Assembly (NCBI RefSeq): GCF_025971955.1
Contig: NZ_JAPDMX010000007.1
Coordinates: forward strand, 1-64,000
Direction: 5' to 3'
From: Shewanella subflava
GTDB taxonomy: Bacteria > Pseudomonadota > Gammaproteobacteria > Enterobacterales > Shewanellaceae
Length of the DNA stretch: 64,000 bases
In this document: piece by piece, positions 42,605 to 52,005 of the stretch
Position numbering within the stretch: the first letter of the stretch is position 1
How the letters are laid out: the number at the start of each line of letters is the position of its first letter
Position numbers and translations under genes: made by a program
Notes under the pieces: model-generated
Databases searched by the model: none
What the model was told of the DNA's origin: nothing
What the model saw: the letters and a program-made list of their open reading frames with translations, nothing else

Positions 42605-43821
42605 GTAGCAACTTGCATCAAGCTGGAGTAAAGCTACTTAAGCAACTGGGGCGACATGCCGATGTGATCATGGACGCGTACCTTGCAGGCTCGGTCAGTG
42701 ACTCAAGCCACGATCCGGCGGTGATTGAAAAGCTTAAAAAAAGTGGTTTACTCTGGCGCCCTGAGCCTGACCAAGAACTGCGTTTAAAACGATCTGTGCG
42801 GGCATTGCTAGAAGAAGGCTTAAGTGATGAGCGTAATCGCCAAATTGACTCCAATGTGGGCTCGGCGCTTGCCACTATTAAAACCTTAGCCGATCACTAC
42901 AAAGAAGCCCGCTATAATGTTGATTATGGCGCGGCAGAAGCGTATTTAGCTGATTTAAGTGAACATGTTTACAGCTTTACCGACAGTTTACGTTATTCCA
43001 TTCGGGTCTTGTGGGGCCGAATTAATAATGAGTTTGGTTATGTGGGCACGGTAAATGCCAAAATTCGTGAAAACGAATTAGCCCAAAGCCAAGTGACAGA
43101 GCTATTGAACGGTTTGGAAATGTTCCAGTTTAGTGAGCTGGGTGAAATTGCTGGAGACATACGTGAACTACGTCGTTTATTGATGACCAGTTTGCAAGAT
43201 ACCTTAAGCTACTGCACCCAAGAACTGAGTGTTGTTCAGGGCAGATTGTTAGAGTTACTGGGGCGCTTTAGGCAAATTCAAGGCCGTACTCGCTTATTAA
43301 AAGGCTGGTTACTGCACACTGATTTACACCCTGATTATCAGCCAGAAAACCATGTCGCGCATAACAAAATACCCGCATTATTTAACTATGCCGAGGCCAT
43401 ATTAAAGCCTGCTCACGTAGATATCAGCAACCCTCACCATGAGTTTGACTTGCTGCAAATGGTGGCGCAAATTAAAGCCATCAGCCGTGATGAACGTATT
43501 GTTGTTCCGCGTGATACCAATGTGACTTTTGAAATGAGTGAAGTCGAGGATTTTGATATTCCAGACAATCCACTTAAAGTGGCTGTGGATGAATATTTCT
43601 GCGCCATTATTGATTCAGGCTTGCGTCAGTCAGCGCTTGAGTATTTACAGCAACAACAACTCGATTGGGACAGCGAAAGCTGGCTTTATCAGGTTATTGG
43701 GGGTTACGAAGCATTACCTATGGAACACAAACAATATTTTGAATTGGAACCGATAGGTAAACCGCACCCGATTTACACTGGCAACTTTATCGTCACTGAT
43801 GTTGAACTCTGGTTGGCTTAG
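42601..43821 (+). CDS. MukF/MksF/JetA-like kleisin candidate
   Basis: A 406-residue protein. The N-terminal 75 residues look like a winged helix (AVIEKLKKSGLLWRPEPDQE), followed by a helical bundle (about 85-240) rich in Glu, Leu and Arg and a C-terminal mixed domain (about 290-406) that would contact the SMC head. This matches the kleisin layout of MukF, MksF and JetA. Starts within the stop of the preceding gene (ATGA). I recall relatives being labelled phosphoenolpyruvate carboxylase in some annotations; nothing in this sequence supports that. Confidence 0.68.
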   Translation: MSSNLHQAGVKLLKQLGRHADVIMDAYLAGSVSDSSHDPAVIEKLKKSGLLWRPEPDQELRLKRSVRALLEEGLSDERNRQIDSNVGSALATIKTLADHYKEARYNVDYGAAEAYLADLSEHVYSFTDSLRYSIRVLWGRINNEFGYVGTVNAKIRENELAQSQVTELLNGLEMFQFSELGEIAGDIRELRRLLMTSLQDTLSYCTQELSVVQGRLLELLGRFRQIQGRTRLLKGWLLHTDLHPDYQPENHVAHNKIPALFNYAEAILKPAHVDISNPHHEFDLLQMVAQIKAISRDERIVVPRDTNVTFEMSEVEDFDIPDNPLKVAVDEYFCAIIDSGLRQSALEYLQQQQLDWDSESWLYQVIGGYEALPMEHKQYFELEPIGKPHPIYTGNFIVTDVELWLA

Positions 43822-43824
43822 CTG

Positions 43825-44715
43825 ATGGCTAAGTTAACCAAAACACAGTTTAATGCGATACAAACCGTGGTGATCAATCGATCACCACGAACGAAATTCA
43901 GCAGCAATTGGCAAAAAGTATTCAATCAATTTGCTATCGGTGAGCCCGATGGGGCAGGGAAATACCTCTATTTTAGTGGTAAAGACCACGATTTATTGCG
44001 TGAAATGGCATTGCTTGATACCGGTTTTGATGTGCAGAATGTCAATTTTAATCAACCAAGAAAAACATTAGCAGCCCAAGGAATAAAAGAAAAGTACGCC
44101 AATATTCGCCCCGATGCCAATTATGTTTTAGTGCAAATTCCCCTGCAATGTTCCCCGCCTTTTACGACACAATATAGCCTAAGAATGACGGTTGAGCAGG
44201 CGGTGACGATTTGCGCTGATGCTCAATTACAGTATCTGATAGTGGTGGAAAACCTAGATAGCTTTGATGACATTGGTCATTTTTCATTTGATACAAAACT
44301 TGCTGCAGTATTTCAGCAGGCTATGGTGGTATATCGTGGCAGTGGGCCGCATTCTCCCGCAGGGTGTAAACGCTTATTGCATACAATAGCCCAAAATGAT
44401 GCATTGCATTCAAGGTTGAAAGTGGTGGCATTTACTGATTTAGACCCCGCTGGAGTTCAAATTGCCCATTTACTTCAAGGCTGTGGTTATCTTATTGCCC
44501 CTGACTTAGTTCATCTTTCTATTCAAGCGTTGCTCAAATTGAATGACACAGACGATTTTGATAAACAATGGCGTCAGCAACAGTATCTTCAGCATGCAGA
44601 ATTACATCAATGGCGTAACTTAGTAAATTGCTTGCAACAATATCGTATCAGTCTTAAACAGCAACATATGTTAGCCCATCAACTTCCACTAACATTAATG
44701 CCTCTTCACTGCTGA
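43825..44715 (+). CDS. Toprim-domain nuclease candidate (JetD/MksG-like, compact)
   Basis: A 296-residue protein. A Toprim core is visible: the catalytic-type glutamate in LIVVENLDSF (Glu142) and the metal-binding DxD in FTDLDPAGV (Asp205, Asp207), the same pattern as JetD/MksG (ENxxxF and GDxDxxG). About 130 N-terminal residues precede it, fewer than in typical JetD proteins (roughly 390 residues), suggesting a reduced arm domain. It starts 3 bp after the kleisin stop. In Wadjet, JetD cuts circular DNA after the condensin has extruded it; the same role is inferred here. Confidence 0.75.
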   Translation: MAKLTKTQFNAIQTVVINRSPRTKFSSNWQKVFNQFAIGEPDGAGKYLYFSGKDHDLLREMALLDTGFDVQNVNFNQPRKTLAAQGIKEKYANIRPDANYVLVQIPLQCSPPFTTQYSLRMTVEQAVTICADAQLQYLIVVENLDSFDDIGHFSFDTKLAAVFQQAMVVYRGSGPHSPAGCKRLLHTIAQNDALHSRLKVVAFTDLDPAGVQIAHLLQGCGYLIAPDLVHLSIQALLKLNDTDDFDKQWRQQQYLQHAELHQWRNLVNCLQQYRISLKQQHMLAHQLPLTLMPLHC

Positions 44716-44859
44716 TCTTCGCTGTCTTTGTGACGTTTAATTGAACTTAAGTAAATAATTATGCTGCTGGCTGCTTATTAACAAAGTCACATCATTCTTT
44801 TTTTATTTTTAAAATGTTTTAAAGATTAAAAATCAATCAGTTAGTTATTTATTACTTAT

Positions 44860-44873
44860 TTTAACGCGTTAAA
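44860..44873. promoter_or_regulatory. Perfect 14-bp palindrome upstream of the symporter gene
   Basis: TTTAACGCGTTAAA, in an AT-rich intergenic stretch 112 bp before the symporter start. It could be an operator; no matching regulator is in the window. Confidence 0.35.
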
Positions 44874-44985
44874 TTGGATGTTTTATACGATAACGCATTG
44901 AAATCTGACTTTTGATGGCTCAGTATCTTTGCACTAAAACAACAAGCCTGAGTGTATAAAAGGCAATAATAGGACAAACAAGCAA

Positions 44986-46227
44986 ATGATGAAGTCGTTA
45001 TCAGCTCGTATTTTTACGGGACTTTTTTTGGGGGTTATTTTAGGCAGTATTGTACAATTTGCCTTAGCCGATGTGGCATTTTTCTCAGACACATTGGTCA
45101 ATATCGCTAGCGGGATCGGGACCATGTTCGTCAATATGATCATGATGCTAGTCGTACCGTTAGTGTTCGTGAGCATTGTCTGTGGTGTGTGCGAACTGCA
45201 GGACCTAAAAAGCTTTGGCCGCTTAGGGGGCAAAACCTTTGGTTTTTACATTATCAATACTGTTGTGGCTATCTTAGCGGCATTTGCCGTGGCGATGCTT
45301 ATCGAACCCGGTAAAGGGGTTGACATGACCAGCAGCGACACTGCTGTGATTACGGCCACCGAATTACCTAATCTGGTTAGCCTTATTGTCAGTATTGTGC
45401 CCAATAATCCATTTTCAGCCTTTACCTCTGGCAACATGCTGCAGGTGATTTTTATGGCCTTGCTGTTAGGCGGCGTGATGAAGTCTATGGGAGCCGTGGT
45501 TGATGGTGCCGTGAAGGGGTTTCAAACTGCAAATAAAATCATGATGCGGTTAATTTCAGTGGTAATGAACCTTGCCCCGATAGGTGTATTTGCGCTGATG
45601 TTTAAATTAGGGGCGACGTTAGCGCCAGAAACCTTTGTCAGTGTGGTTGAATATTTAGTCTTAATATTAAGCTTGTTACTGCTGTGGATTTTTGTTGTTT
45701 ATCCTTACTCGGTAAGTTTATTTACCCAAGTGTCGGCTAAAACTTTCCGTGAAAAAACCCAAGAGCAAATTCTATTCTCACTGTCTACAGCATCATCAAA
45801 TGCCACCATTCCTGTCACCATGCGTACTTTGACTGATAAGCTTGGTGTGAGCAAAGCCGTTGCGGGTTTTGGTGTGCCATTAGGAGCAACGATGAACATG
45901 GGCGGGGTGTCGATTTATATCACCATTGCTATTTTCTTTGTGGCTAACGCATTTGGTGTTCCCATTAGTGGCGATCAAATTCCTGCATTATTGTTCAGTG
46001 TGTTTTTATTGTCTGTTGGGGCGGGTGGCGTACCCGGTGGTGGGATGGTGATGATTGGTGTGTTAATTCATCAGATGGGATTACCTGTTGAAGCGTTTGC
46101 CATTGTGGCGGCATTAGACCGTATTATCGACATGGTACTGACTTCATGTAATGTGGTGGGTGATACTGCAGTATTGACCATAGTTGATCAAACCGAAGCG
46201 CCACACAGAATAGAGCACAGCGCCTAA
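44986..46227 (+). CDS. Dicarboxylate/amino acid:cation symporter (DAACS family)
   Basis: A 413-residue membrane transporter of the GltP/DctA/GLT family: about eight membrane helices plus re-entrant loops, with the serine-rich motif (LSTASSNATIPVTM) and the substrate/Na+ motif GATMNMGGVSIYITIAIFF, then GVPGGGMVMIG. It imports acidic amino acids or C4-dicarboxylates with Na+ or H+; the exact substrate is unclear. AGGAC precedes the start, where two adjacent ATGs (44986, 44989) are possible. Confidence 0.92.
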   Translation: MMKSLSARIFTGLFLGVILGSIVQFALADVAFFSDTLVNIASGIGTMFVNMIMMLVVPLVFVSIVCGVCELQDLKSFGRLGGKTFGFYIINTVVAILAAFAVAMLIEPGKGVDMTSSDTAVITATELPNLVSLIVSIVPNNPFSAFTSGNMLQVIFMALLLGGVMKSMGAVVDGAVKGFQTANKIMMRLISVVMNLAPIGVFALMFKLGATLAPETFVSVVEYLVLILSLLLLWIFVVYPYSVSLFTQVSAKTFREKTQEQILFSLSTASSNATIPVTMRTLTDKLGVSKAVAGFGVPLGATMNMGGVSIYITIAIFFVANAFGVPISGDQIPALLFSVFLLSVGAGGVPGGGMVMIGVLIHQMGLPVEAFAIVAALDRIIDMVLTSCNVVGDTAVLTIVDQTEAPHRIEHSA

Positions 46228-46256
46228 TGCTTTAGATGAGTTCAAGGCTTATAAAG

Positions 46257-46287
46257 AAAAAACCGCTATCTAGTAGCGGTTTTTTCA
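46257..46287. terminator. Bidirectional terminator between symporter and fbp
   Basis: AAAAAACCGCTA-tctag-TAGCGGTTTTTT between the converging symporter and fbp genes. Confidence 0.93.
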
Positions 46288-46317
46288 TATTAGTTAAAGA
46301 TAGCTAAATTATTACGA

Positions 46318-47310
46318 TTAATCGATTGTTGGCTCTTCGCTGTAATCCAGTCCATGGTAGCTTAGGCACATATCGACTTCATTGCGGCTACCTAGAATAA
46401 CCGCAACTCGTTGATGGATCTCTGTTGGCTGAATATCCAGAATGGTTTCATAACCGGTAGAGGCTTTACCGCCAGCTTGCTCTACTAACAATGCCATTGG
46501 ATTTGCTTCATACATTAAGCGTAACTTGAATGGTTTAGCTGGATTTTTATTGTCGGTAGGGTAAGTAAAAATACCACCACGACATAACACGCGATGTACA
46601 TCGCCAACCATAGCCGCTATCCAACGCATGTTGAATGATTGCTCGCGAGGGCCAATTTTACCCAGTAATAAATCGGCAATGTAGGTTTGCATTGGCGCTT
46701 CCCAAAAACGCTGATTTGACATGTTAATGGCAAATTCTGCGGTATCAGGCGTAATGGCTACTCTGTCATTGGTTAATAAAAATTCACCGCTGACAGGATC
46801 TAAAGTGTAAAATTGCGTTCCTTTACCTGTGGTTAATGCCATCATGGTTGATGGACCATATAACACATACCCCGCCGCCACTTGCTGACGCCCTGCTTGT
46901 AAAAAGCTGAGTTCATTTAACTCGCCATTGGGTGCTGGTAATACTGAGAAAATCGTACCCACAAGTGAATTGATATCAATGTTTGATGAGCCATCTAGCG
47001 GGTCAAAACACACAAGGTACTCACCTTGCTTACTGACTTCTACAACATAGTCTTCTTCTTCAGATGCTAAACCACGAACATTACCGTCAGCTTTTAAAGC
47101 GTCTTTGAGCATATCGTTGGTGATGACATCCAGTTTTTTTTGAGTTTCACCTTGTACGTTTTCTTGCTCTGTTGCACCTAATACGCCAGCGAGTGCACCA
47201 TGACGGACTGCGCCGCTGATAGCCTTTGAAGTGTCAGCTAAAGTTAACAGTAATGCCGTAAGCGAGCTATTTACTGCTTGTGATGCAAGGGTTTGTGCCA
47301 AAGTCTGCAT
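46318..47310 (-). CDS. fbp: Class I fructose-1,6-bisphosphatase
   Basis: A 330-residue enzyme (E. coli 332). The metal-binding signature [21 protein letters not shown] is intact, as are the N-terminal allosteric region and [14 protein letters not shown]. It hydrolyses fructose 1,6-bisphosphate in gluconeogenesis. AGGA lies six bases before the ATG. Divergent from the peptidase gene. Confidence 0.97.
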   Translation of the reverse strand: MQTLAQTLASQAVNSSLTALLLTLADTSKAISGAVRHGALAGVLGATEQENVQGETQKKLDVITNDMLKDALKADGNVRGLASEEEDYVVEVSKQGEYLVCFDPLDGSSNIDINSLVGTIFSVLPAPNGELNELSFLQAGRQQVAAGYVLYGPSTMMALTTGKGTQFYTLDPVSGEFLLTNDRVAITPDTAEFAINMSNQRFWEAPMQTYIADLLLGKIGPREQSFNMRWIAAMVGDVHRVLCRGGIFTYPTDNKNPAKPFKLRLMYEANPMALLVEQAGGKASTGYETILDIQPTEIHQRVAVILGSRNEVDMCLSYHGLDYSEEPTID

Positions 47311-47529
47311 GGTTATTCCTATGACAAGTTTTGAGGTTAAGGTCGTTGATTTTTAGAATAATATAATTGCGGCTGATCATACCCTACAATGACGCTAATT
47401 TCAGCGCCTGATGCGGCATTTTCGTTTTAAGATTAATTCAGGCAAAATGGCCGCATAAATAAATTCAGGAAAATAATAATAACCTCTACATGGAAACAAC
47501 ACGCTTATGCCGCTTTTTATGCGCTGCCT

Positions 47530-49803
47530 TTGTTGTTCACTCCCCCTGCACTTATGGCCACACAAATGACCTCAACAAATCCAACATCAACCACCAATAA
47601 TACTTCTAGCTTTAACACCACTTTACCTCTTAAGGGGTTAGCTGGTGGAAATCAGCCACTAACCATTGAACGTATTCATGCTTCACCGGCATTGGCTGGT
47701 GCCAGCCCGAGAGGATTAAGTTTATCGCCAGATGGTAAAAGGGTAACGTATCTTGCCGGCAGAGACAGCGATCAGAATTTTTATGATTTATGGCAAATGG
47801 ATATCGTTAGCGGTAAACGAAGTCGCTTAATCGATGCAGATAAATTAGTGGCCGGTGAGTTGTCGGATGAAGAAAAAGCCCGCCGCGAGCGTCAGCGTAT
47901 TTATGGCCAAGGGATAATGGAGTATTTTTGGGCTGATGATAGTCAATCCATTTTAATTCCGGCATCTGGTCAGTTATATCTATTTGATGTTAACACAGCA
48001 GCGGTTAATTTACTGGATACGGGTGACGGGTTTGTCACGGATGCCCGCTTATCGCCAAAAGCGAATTATGTGTCGTTTGTACGCGATCAAAATCTATTTA
48101 TCCTTCAGTTAGCCACCAAGCAACTCACTGCACTAACACTAGATGGCAAAGGGCCAATTAAAAATGCCATGGCAGAGTTTGTGGCGCAGGAAGAAATGGA
48201 TCGTATGACGGGCTATTGGTGGTCGCCAGATGAATCACATATTGCCTTTACCCGTATTGATGAGTCGGGGGTTGAGCTTGTCACCCGTAATGAAATCTAT
48301 GCCGATGGCATTAAACTGACTGAGCAGCGTTACCCTTACGCAGGTAAGCCTAACGTAATAATTGAACTTGGCGTAGTAAACGTCTCTGATAAACAGACGC
48401 GCTGGATTGATCTAGGGAAGGATAAAGATATCTATTTGCCACGCGTTAAATGGTTACCCGACAGCCAACATTTATCGTTTCAATGGCAAAGCCGCGACCA
48501 GCAAGCGTTAGATTTACGCGTTGTGGATATTCATCATCCCACTAAAATTGACACAATAGTAACAGAGCGCAGCCAAGCCTGGGTCAATCTACATAATGAT
48601 TTGCACTTTTTAAAGCAGCAGCCTGCTTTGGTTTGGGCATCAGAGCGCGATGGCTTTAATCACCTTTATTTGTTTGATTTAACGGGTAAATTAGTGCGTC
48701 AATTGACGCAAGGCAACTGGGTCGTCGACAAGGTTGAATACATTGATGAGCAACAAGGTTGGTTATATTTTTCTGGCCGAAAAGACAGCGTAGTTGAGCG
48801 TCATTTATACCGAGTCAACTTAGCAACGGGTAGCGACAGCATTGAACGCATTAGCCAACGTTCAGGTATGCATGACAGTGTGTTTGCAGAAAACAAGCCC
48901 GTTTACTTAGATTACTTCAGTAGTTTGCAACAACCACCGCAAATTAGTTTGCATGATCAAAATGGTAAAAATCTTGCCTGGGTGGATAAAAATGAAGTTA
49001 ACGCCGCACACCCGCTATATGATTTTGCCCGGATGTGGCAAATGCCTGAATTTGGTCATATTAAAGCGGATGATGGCCAAGCACTACAATACCGTTTATT
49101 TAAACCCGTACCCTTTGATAGCAACAAAAAATATCCTGTGGTGGTGCGAGTGTATGGTGGCCCACATGCTCAACTGGTGGTAAATGCATGGAGCGAGGCA
49201 GACTATTTTACTCAGTATTTATTGCAGCAGGGTTATGCAGTATTCCAATTGGATAATCGCGGCAGTGCTCATCGAGGCACGCAGTTTGAACATGTGATTT
49301 ATAAAAACATGGGTGATGCGGAAGTACGCGATCAAAAGGCGGGAGTAGATTATCTACGAAGTTTGCCCTTCATTGATGGTGATAATGTGGCGATTTATGG
49401 TCACAGTTACGGCGGTTACATGGCATTGATGAGCCAATTTAAAGCCCCGGACTACTTTAAAGCCGCAATATCGGGCGCACCGGTTACGGATTGGCGTTTA
49501 TATGATAGCCATTATACCGAGCGTTACATGGGCAATCCTGAAACCAATAAGCAAGGCTATGATACTGGCAGCGTTTTACCTTATGTCAAAAACTACCAAT
49601 CGGGTTTGTTGATGTATCACGGCATGGCGGATGACAATGTGTTGTTTGAAAACAGCACTCGTGTGTATAAAGCGCTGCAGGATGAAGGTAAATTGTTTCA
49701 AATGATCGATTACCCAGGGTCGAAGCATTCTATGCGCGGTGAGAAAGTGCGTAATCATTTGTACAAATCGCTAGCGGCTTTTTTGGATAGTCAGTTGAAG
49801 TAA
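47530..49803 (+). CDS. S9-family prolyl oligopeptidase / dipeptidyl peptidase IV-like
   Basis: An exported peptidase of about 757 residues: beta-propeller (about 60-490; SPDGKRVTYLAGRDS, WWSPDESHIAFTRIDE) and alpha/beta hydrolase domain with Ser in YGHSYGGYMAL, Asp in MADDNVLFE and His in GSKHSMRG, the DPP IV triad. It would remove X-Pro dipeptides in the periplasm. The start is unusual: the first canonical codons are TTG at 47530 and 47533, which would cut a likely signal peptide; the frame is open back to 47437 without ATG, GTG or TTG, and an AGGA (47467-47470) sits just before ATA codons. Confidence 0.88.
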   Translation: MLFTPPALMATQMTSTNPTSTTNNTSSFNTTLPLKGLAGGNQPLTIERIHASPALAGASPRGLSLSPDGKRVTYLAGRDSDQNFYDLWQMDIVSGKRSRLIDADKLVAGELSDEEKARRERQRIYGQGIMEYFWADDSQSILIPASGQLYLFDVNTAAVNLLDTGDGFVTDARLSPKANYVSFVRDQNLFILQLATKQLTALTLDGKGPIKNAMAEFVAQEEMDRMTGYWWSPDESHIAFTRIDESGVELVTRNEIYADGIKLTEQRYPYAGKPNVIIELGVVNVSDKQTRWIDLGKDKDIYLPRVKWLPDSQHLSFQWQSRDQQALDLRVVDIHHPTKIDTIVTERSQAWVNLHNDLHFLKQQPALVWASERDGFNHLYLFDLTGKLVRQLTQGNWVVDKVEYIDEQQGWLYFSGRKDSVVERHLYRVNLATGSDSIERISQRSGMHDSVFAENKPVYLDYFSSLQQPPQISLHDQNGKNLAWVDKNEVNAAHPLYDFARMWQMPEFGHIKADDGQALQYRLFKPVPFDSNKKYPVVVRVYGGPHAQLVVNAWSEADYFTQYLLQQGYAVFQLDNRGSAHRGTQFEHVIYKNMGDAEVRDQKAGVDYLRSLPFIDGDNVAIYGHSYGGYMALMSQFKAPDYFKAAISGAPVTDWRLYDSHYTERYMGNPETNKQGYDTGSVLPYVKNYQSGLLMYHGMADDNVLFENSTRVYKALQDEGKLFQMIDYPGSKHSMRGEKVRNHLYKSLAAFLDSQLK

Positions 49804-49825
49804 GGTTTTTTATTTGATGCTGTAG

Positions 49826-49863
49826 AAAAGCGAATGTGGTTTAGCCCCGTTCGCTTTTTTGTT
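49826..49863 (+). terminator. Terminator after the peptidase gene
   Basis: AAAAGCGAA ... TTCGCTTTTTT with a 15-base loop, 23 bp after the stop. Confidence 0.85.
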
Positions 49864-50040
49864 TTTACGCCATTGGCTAAATTGATATTAATTTAACTTT
49901 TTGCCTGCAGCAGGAATGTTCAGGATGAACGGAATGTCGCGATCACATTCAGGCGATTGATTAAAGCACATTATTGAGATCAATTTACTTACCCGATATG
50001 ATGATAGCTACTATTTTCAGGGACGAATAAGTTTTTAATT

Positions 50041-50459
50041 TTGGGTGCTGTGTCTAGCGCAATAGCGGCTTTGGCTCATTTAGGTTGTATTATTTTTGGT
50101 GGTGACTGGTATCGTTTTTTGGGTGCGGGTGAGCAAATGGCTAGTTTGGCTGATAATGGTGATTGGTATCCCTCGATGGTGTCATCCGTAATTGTTTTGT
50201 GTTAACGTTATGGGCGCTGTATGGTTTGTCTGGCGCGAAAGTGATACCTAAACTGCCTTTTTTAAAGCTTGGCTTGCTCGTTATTTCTTTCATTTACGTA
50301 ATTCGTGGCCTCGCGTTTGTTGTGATAATGCCGATGTTTCCCGAAAATAGTCTGACATTTTGGATTGTTAGCTCAAGTATTTGTTTAGGTATCGGTTTCC
50401 TCTATGCTGTCGGGACGTTTAAAAATTGGTCAACGTTAAGTGGCAAAGCAAATGTCTGA
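50041..50459 (+). pseudogene. Frameshifted gene for a small multi-pass membrane protein
   Basis: Two adjoining frames together read as one protein of about 140 residues with four hydrophobic segments. The first (GAVSSAIAALAHLGCIIFGG, WYRFLGAGEQMASLADNGDW, MVSSVIVL) stops at 50203-50205; the second continues without loss (VLTLWALYGLSGAKVIPKLP, SLTFWIVSSSICLGIGFLYA). Adding one T to the TTTT run at 50195-50198 restores the frame. The start is also poor: an in-frame ACG at 50023 occupies the place of an ATG, and TTG at 50041 lacks a spaced SD. Either a decaying gene or a sequencing error. Family not recognised. Confidence 0.7.
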
Positions 50460-50700
50460 ATCAAAATCGAACGCACAGCCCGCTCATTTTGCTAGTGATG
50501 TGTCGACTTTGTTTGCTAGTGGGTTATCTGCTTATTTAATGAGTGGTATAGCACTACCGTATGTGTACTTGATTGATTCATTTGATATTGTAAAAGTTCT
50601 AGCAAGTGCAGGAGTGTTTTGTTTATTGTTCTATCCGTTTAGTCAGTTTTTTCGTTGGCTATATTCAGACTCAAAAACAGATATAAAGTCTGATTCATAA
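50452..50700 (+). CDS. Small membrane protein of unknown function
   Basis: An 82-residue protein from ATG at 50452 (GTG at 50440 also in frame) with two hydrophobic segments (about 20-45 and 50-70). It overlaps the end of the frameshifted upstream gene by 8 bp, so the two were probably one operon. I do not recognise the family; with its partner damaged it may also be losing function. Confidence 0.5.
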   Translation: MSESKSNAQPAHFASDVSTLFASGLSAYLMSGIALPYVYLIDSFDIVKVLASAGVFCLLFYPFSQFFRWLYSDSKTDIKSDS

Positions 50701-50920
50701 AATCCGCACTTAGAATCGATCAAAAGGTACCGCTAAGTTAACTTAACGTCTATGGAGGGGTTGTGTTAATGTCGCTTGGTAACGTTACTCTCAATCTAAA
50801 ATAGAGTTGGCTTTTTTCTGATTTTAAAACGACTTAATTAGCAAAAGTGGATATTACACTTTTCTAATCAAGTCGCTAATTCAAGTTCATCGTTCTGCGA
50901 GTTGTATTAAATCATTTAGC

Positions 50921-51874
50921 CTAATCTTCTAACGAATAAGGTAACGGGATAACCTTTAAAACAGAATTTTCATCATCAGCAATACGTAAAGTCGCATCCG
51001 CTTCAGTATCATTGGCTAACACAGCGGTTAGCAGCACTTGATCACCTTGTTGGACAAACTCAATAATATTACCCACTTTGCGAAACCCATCTTCAAGAGC
51101 AATTTCAATAGCTGAGTCAATCGTCAACGTTTGTTCGGTATTGCCAGACAAAATATACAAGGCGCGCTTATTACCACCGCGATACTTCATACGGGCGATA
51201 GTTTCTTGCCCCATGTAACAACCTTTGGTAAAGCTGATGCCATTAATGGCTTGAACATTACACATTTGCGGCACATATTGGCTGGAGTGTGCTGCTGGGA
51301 TATTAGGGTAGCCCGCTTTAATTTCTTGAGCTTGCCAGGCAGTAGCATCAAACACCTGTTGATTTTGGCAAAGCGCCTGTGCTTTATCTGCCGTTAGCAT
51401 CACGATATAGCGGTCATTATCTTTGAGTATGACCCCGCCATCGACATGGCTGAGTTCAGCTTCAATTTTACCAAAATACTGTTCAACAAAGGCGCTTGCC
51501 TGGCTGCCAGTAATACCGATCAGTTGCCAGTTAGCTGATACATCGACTAATTCCGCTTTGCTAAAAACGGCATATTTTTTTAACTGAGGCAATCCAACGG
51601 CTAAGGTGTCAATTGGCATCATCATGTAAAGGGCATCGTTGATGCTAAAGGTGCGAAAACTGGCAATCATTTTACCTTTAGGATCACAATGAGCACCCCA
51701 GCGCCATTGATCAGCGTTTAGTGAGACAATTTCAGTGGTCACTTGACCATTAATGAAACTTCGAGCTTGCTCTCCTGTTACTTCAATTAATCCTAAGTGG
51801 GTTAGGTTAGCTAACATCAGTGAGGGCGGGGATAAGGTGAGGGCCCAATCGGGTTTATTTATTGAAAGGCTCAT
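50921..51874 (-). CDS. ygfZ: Folate-binding tRNA-modifying protein YgfZ
   Basis: A 317-residue GcvT-like protein. The signature KGCYMGQETIARMKYRG with the conserved cysteine is present. YgfZ supports folate-dependent maintenance of iron-sulfur enzymes such as MiaB. ATG at 51874 chosen because AGGAAA lies six bases upstream; the frame is open further but adds an implausible Cys-rich segment. Confidence 0.94.
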   Translation of the reverse strand: MSLSINKPDWALTLSPPSLMLANLTHLGLIEVTGEQARSFINGQVTTEIVSLNADQWRWGAHCDPKGKMIASFRTFSINDALYMMMPIDTLAVGLPQLKKYAVFSKAELVDVSANWQLIGITGSQASAFVEQYFGKIEAELSHVDGGVILKDNDRYIVMLTADKAQALCQNQQVFDATAWQAQEIKAGYPNIPAAHSSQYVPQMCNVQAINGISFTKGCYMGQETIARMKYRGGNKRALYILSGNTEQTLTIDSAIEIALEDGFRKVGNIIEFVQQGDQVLLTAVLANDTEADATLRIADDENSVLKVIPLPYSLED

Positions 51875-52005
51875 TTGATTTCCTGTGAAACAGCAACATA
51901 ATGCCAGCAGTGTAGCCCAAACTCTGATCACTCAAAAGGGGATAGGCATAAAAAACGGCTACCAAAGTAACCGTTTTATTCATACAGTAAGCTAAATTTT
52001 GGTTG

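Noticed and set aside
42601..43821. Phosphoenolpyruvate carboxylase
   Set aside because: A label I recall for relatives, but at 406 residues it is far too short and lacks the PEP carboxylase catalytic motifs; context favours a kleisin.
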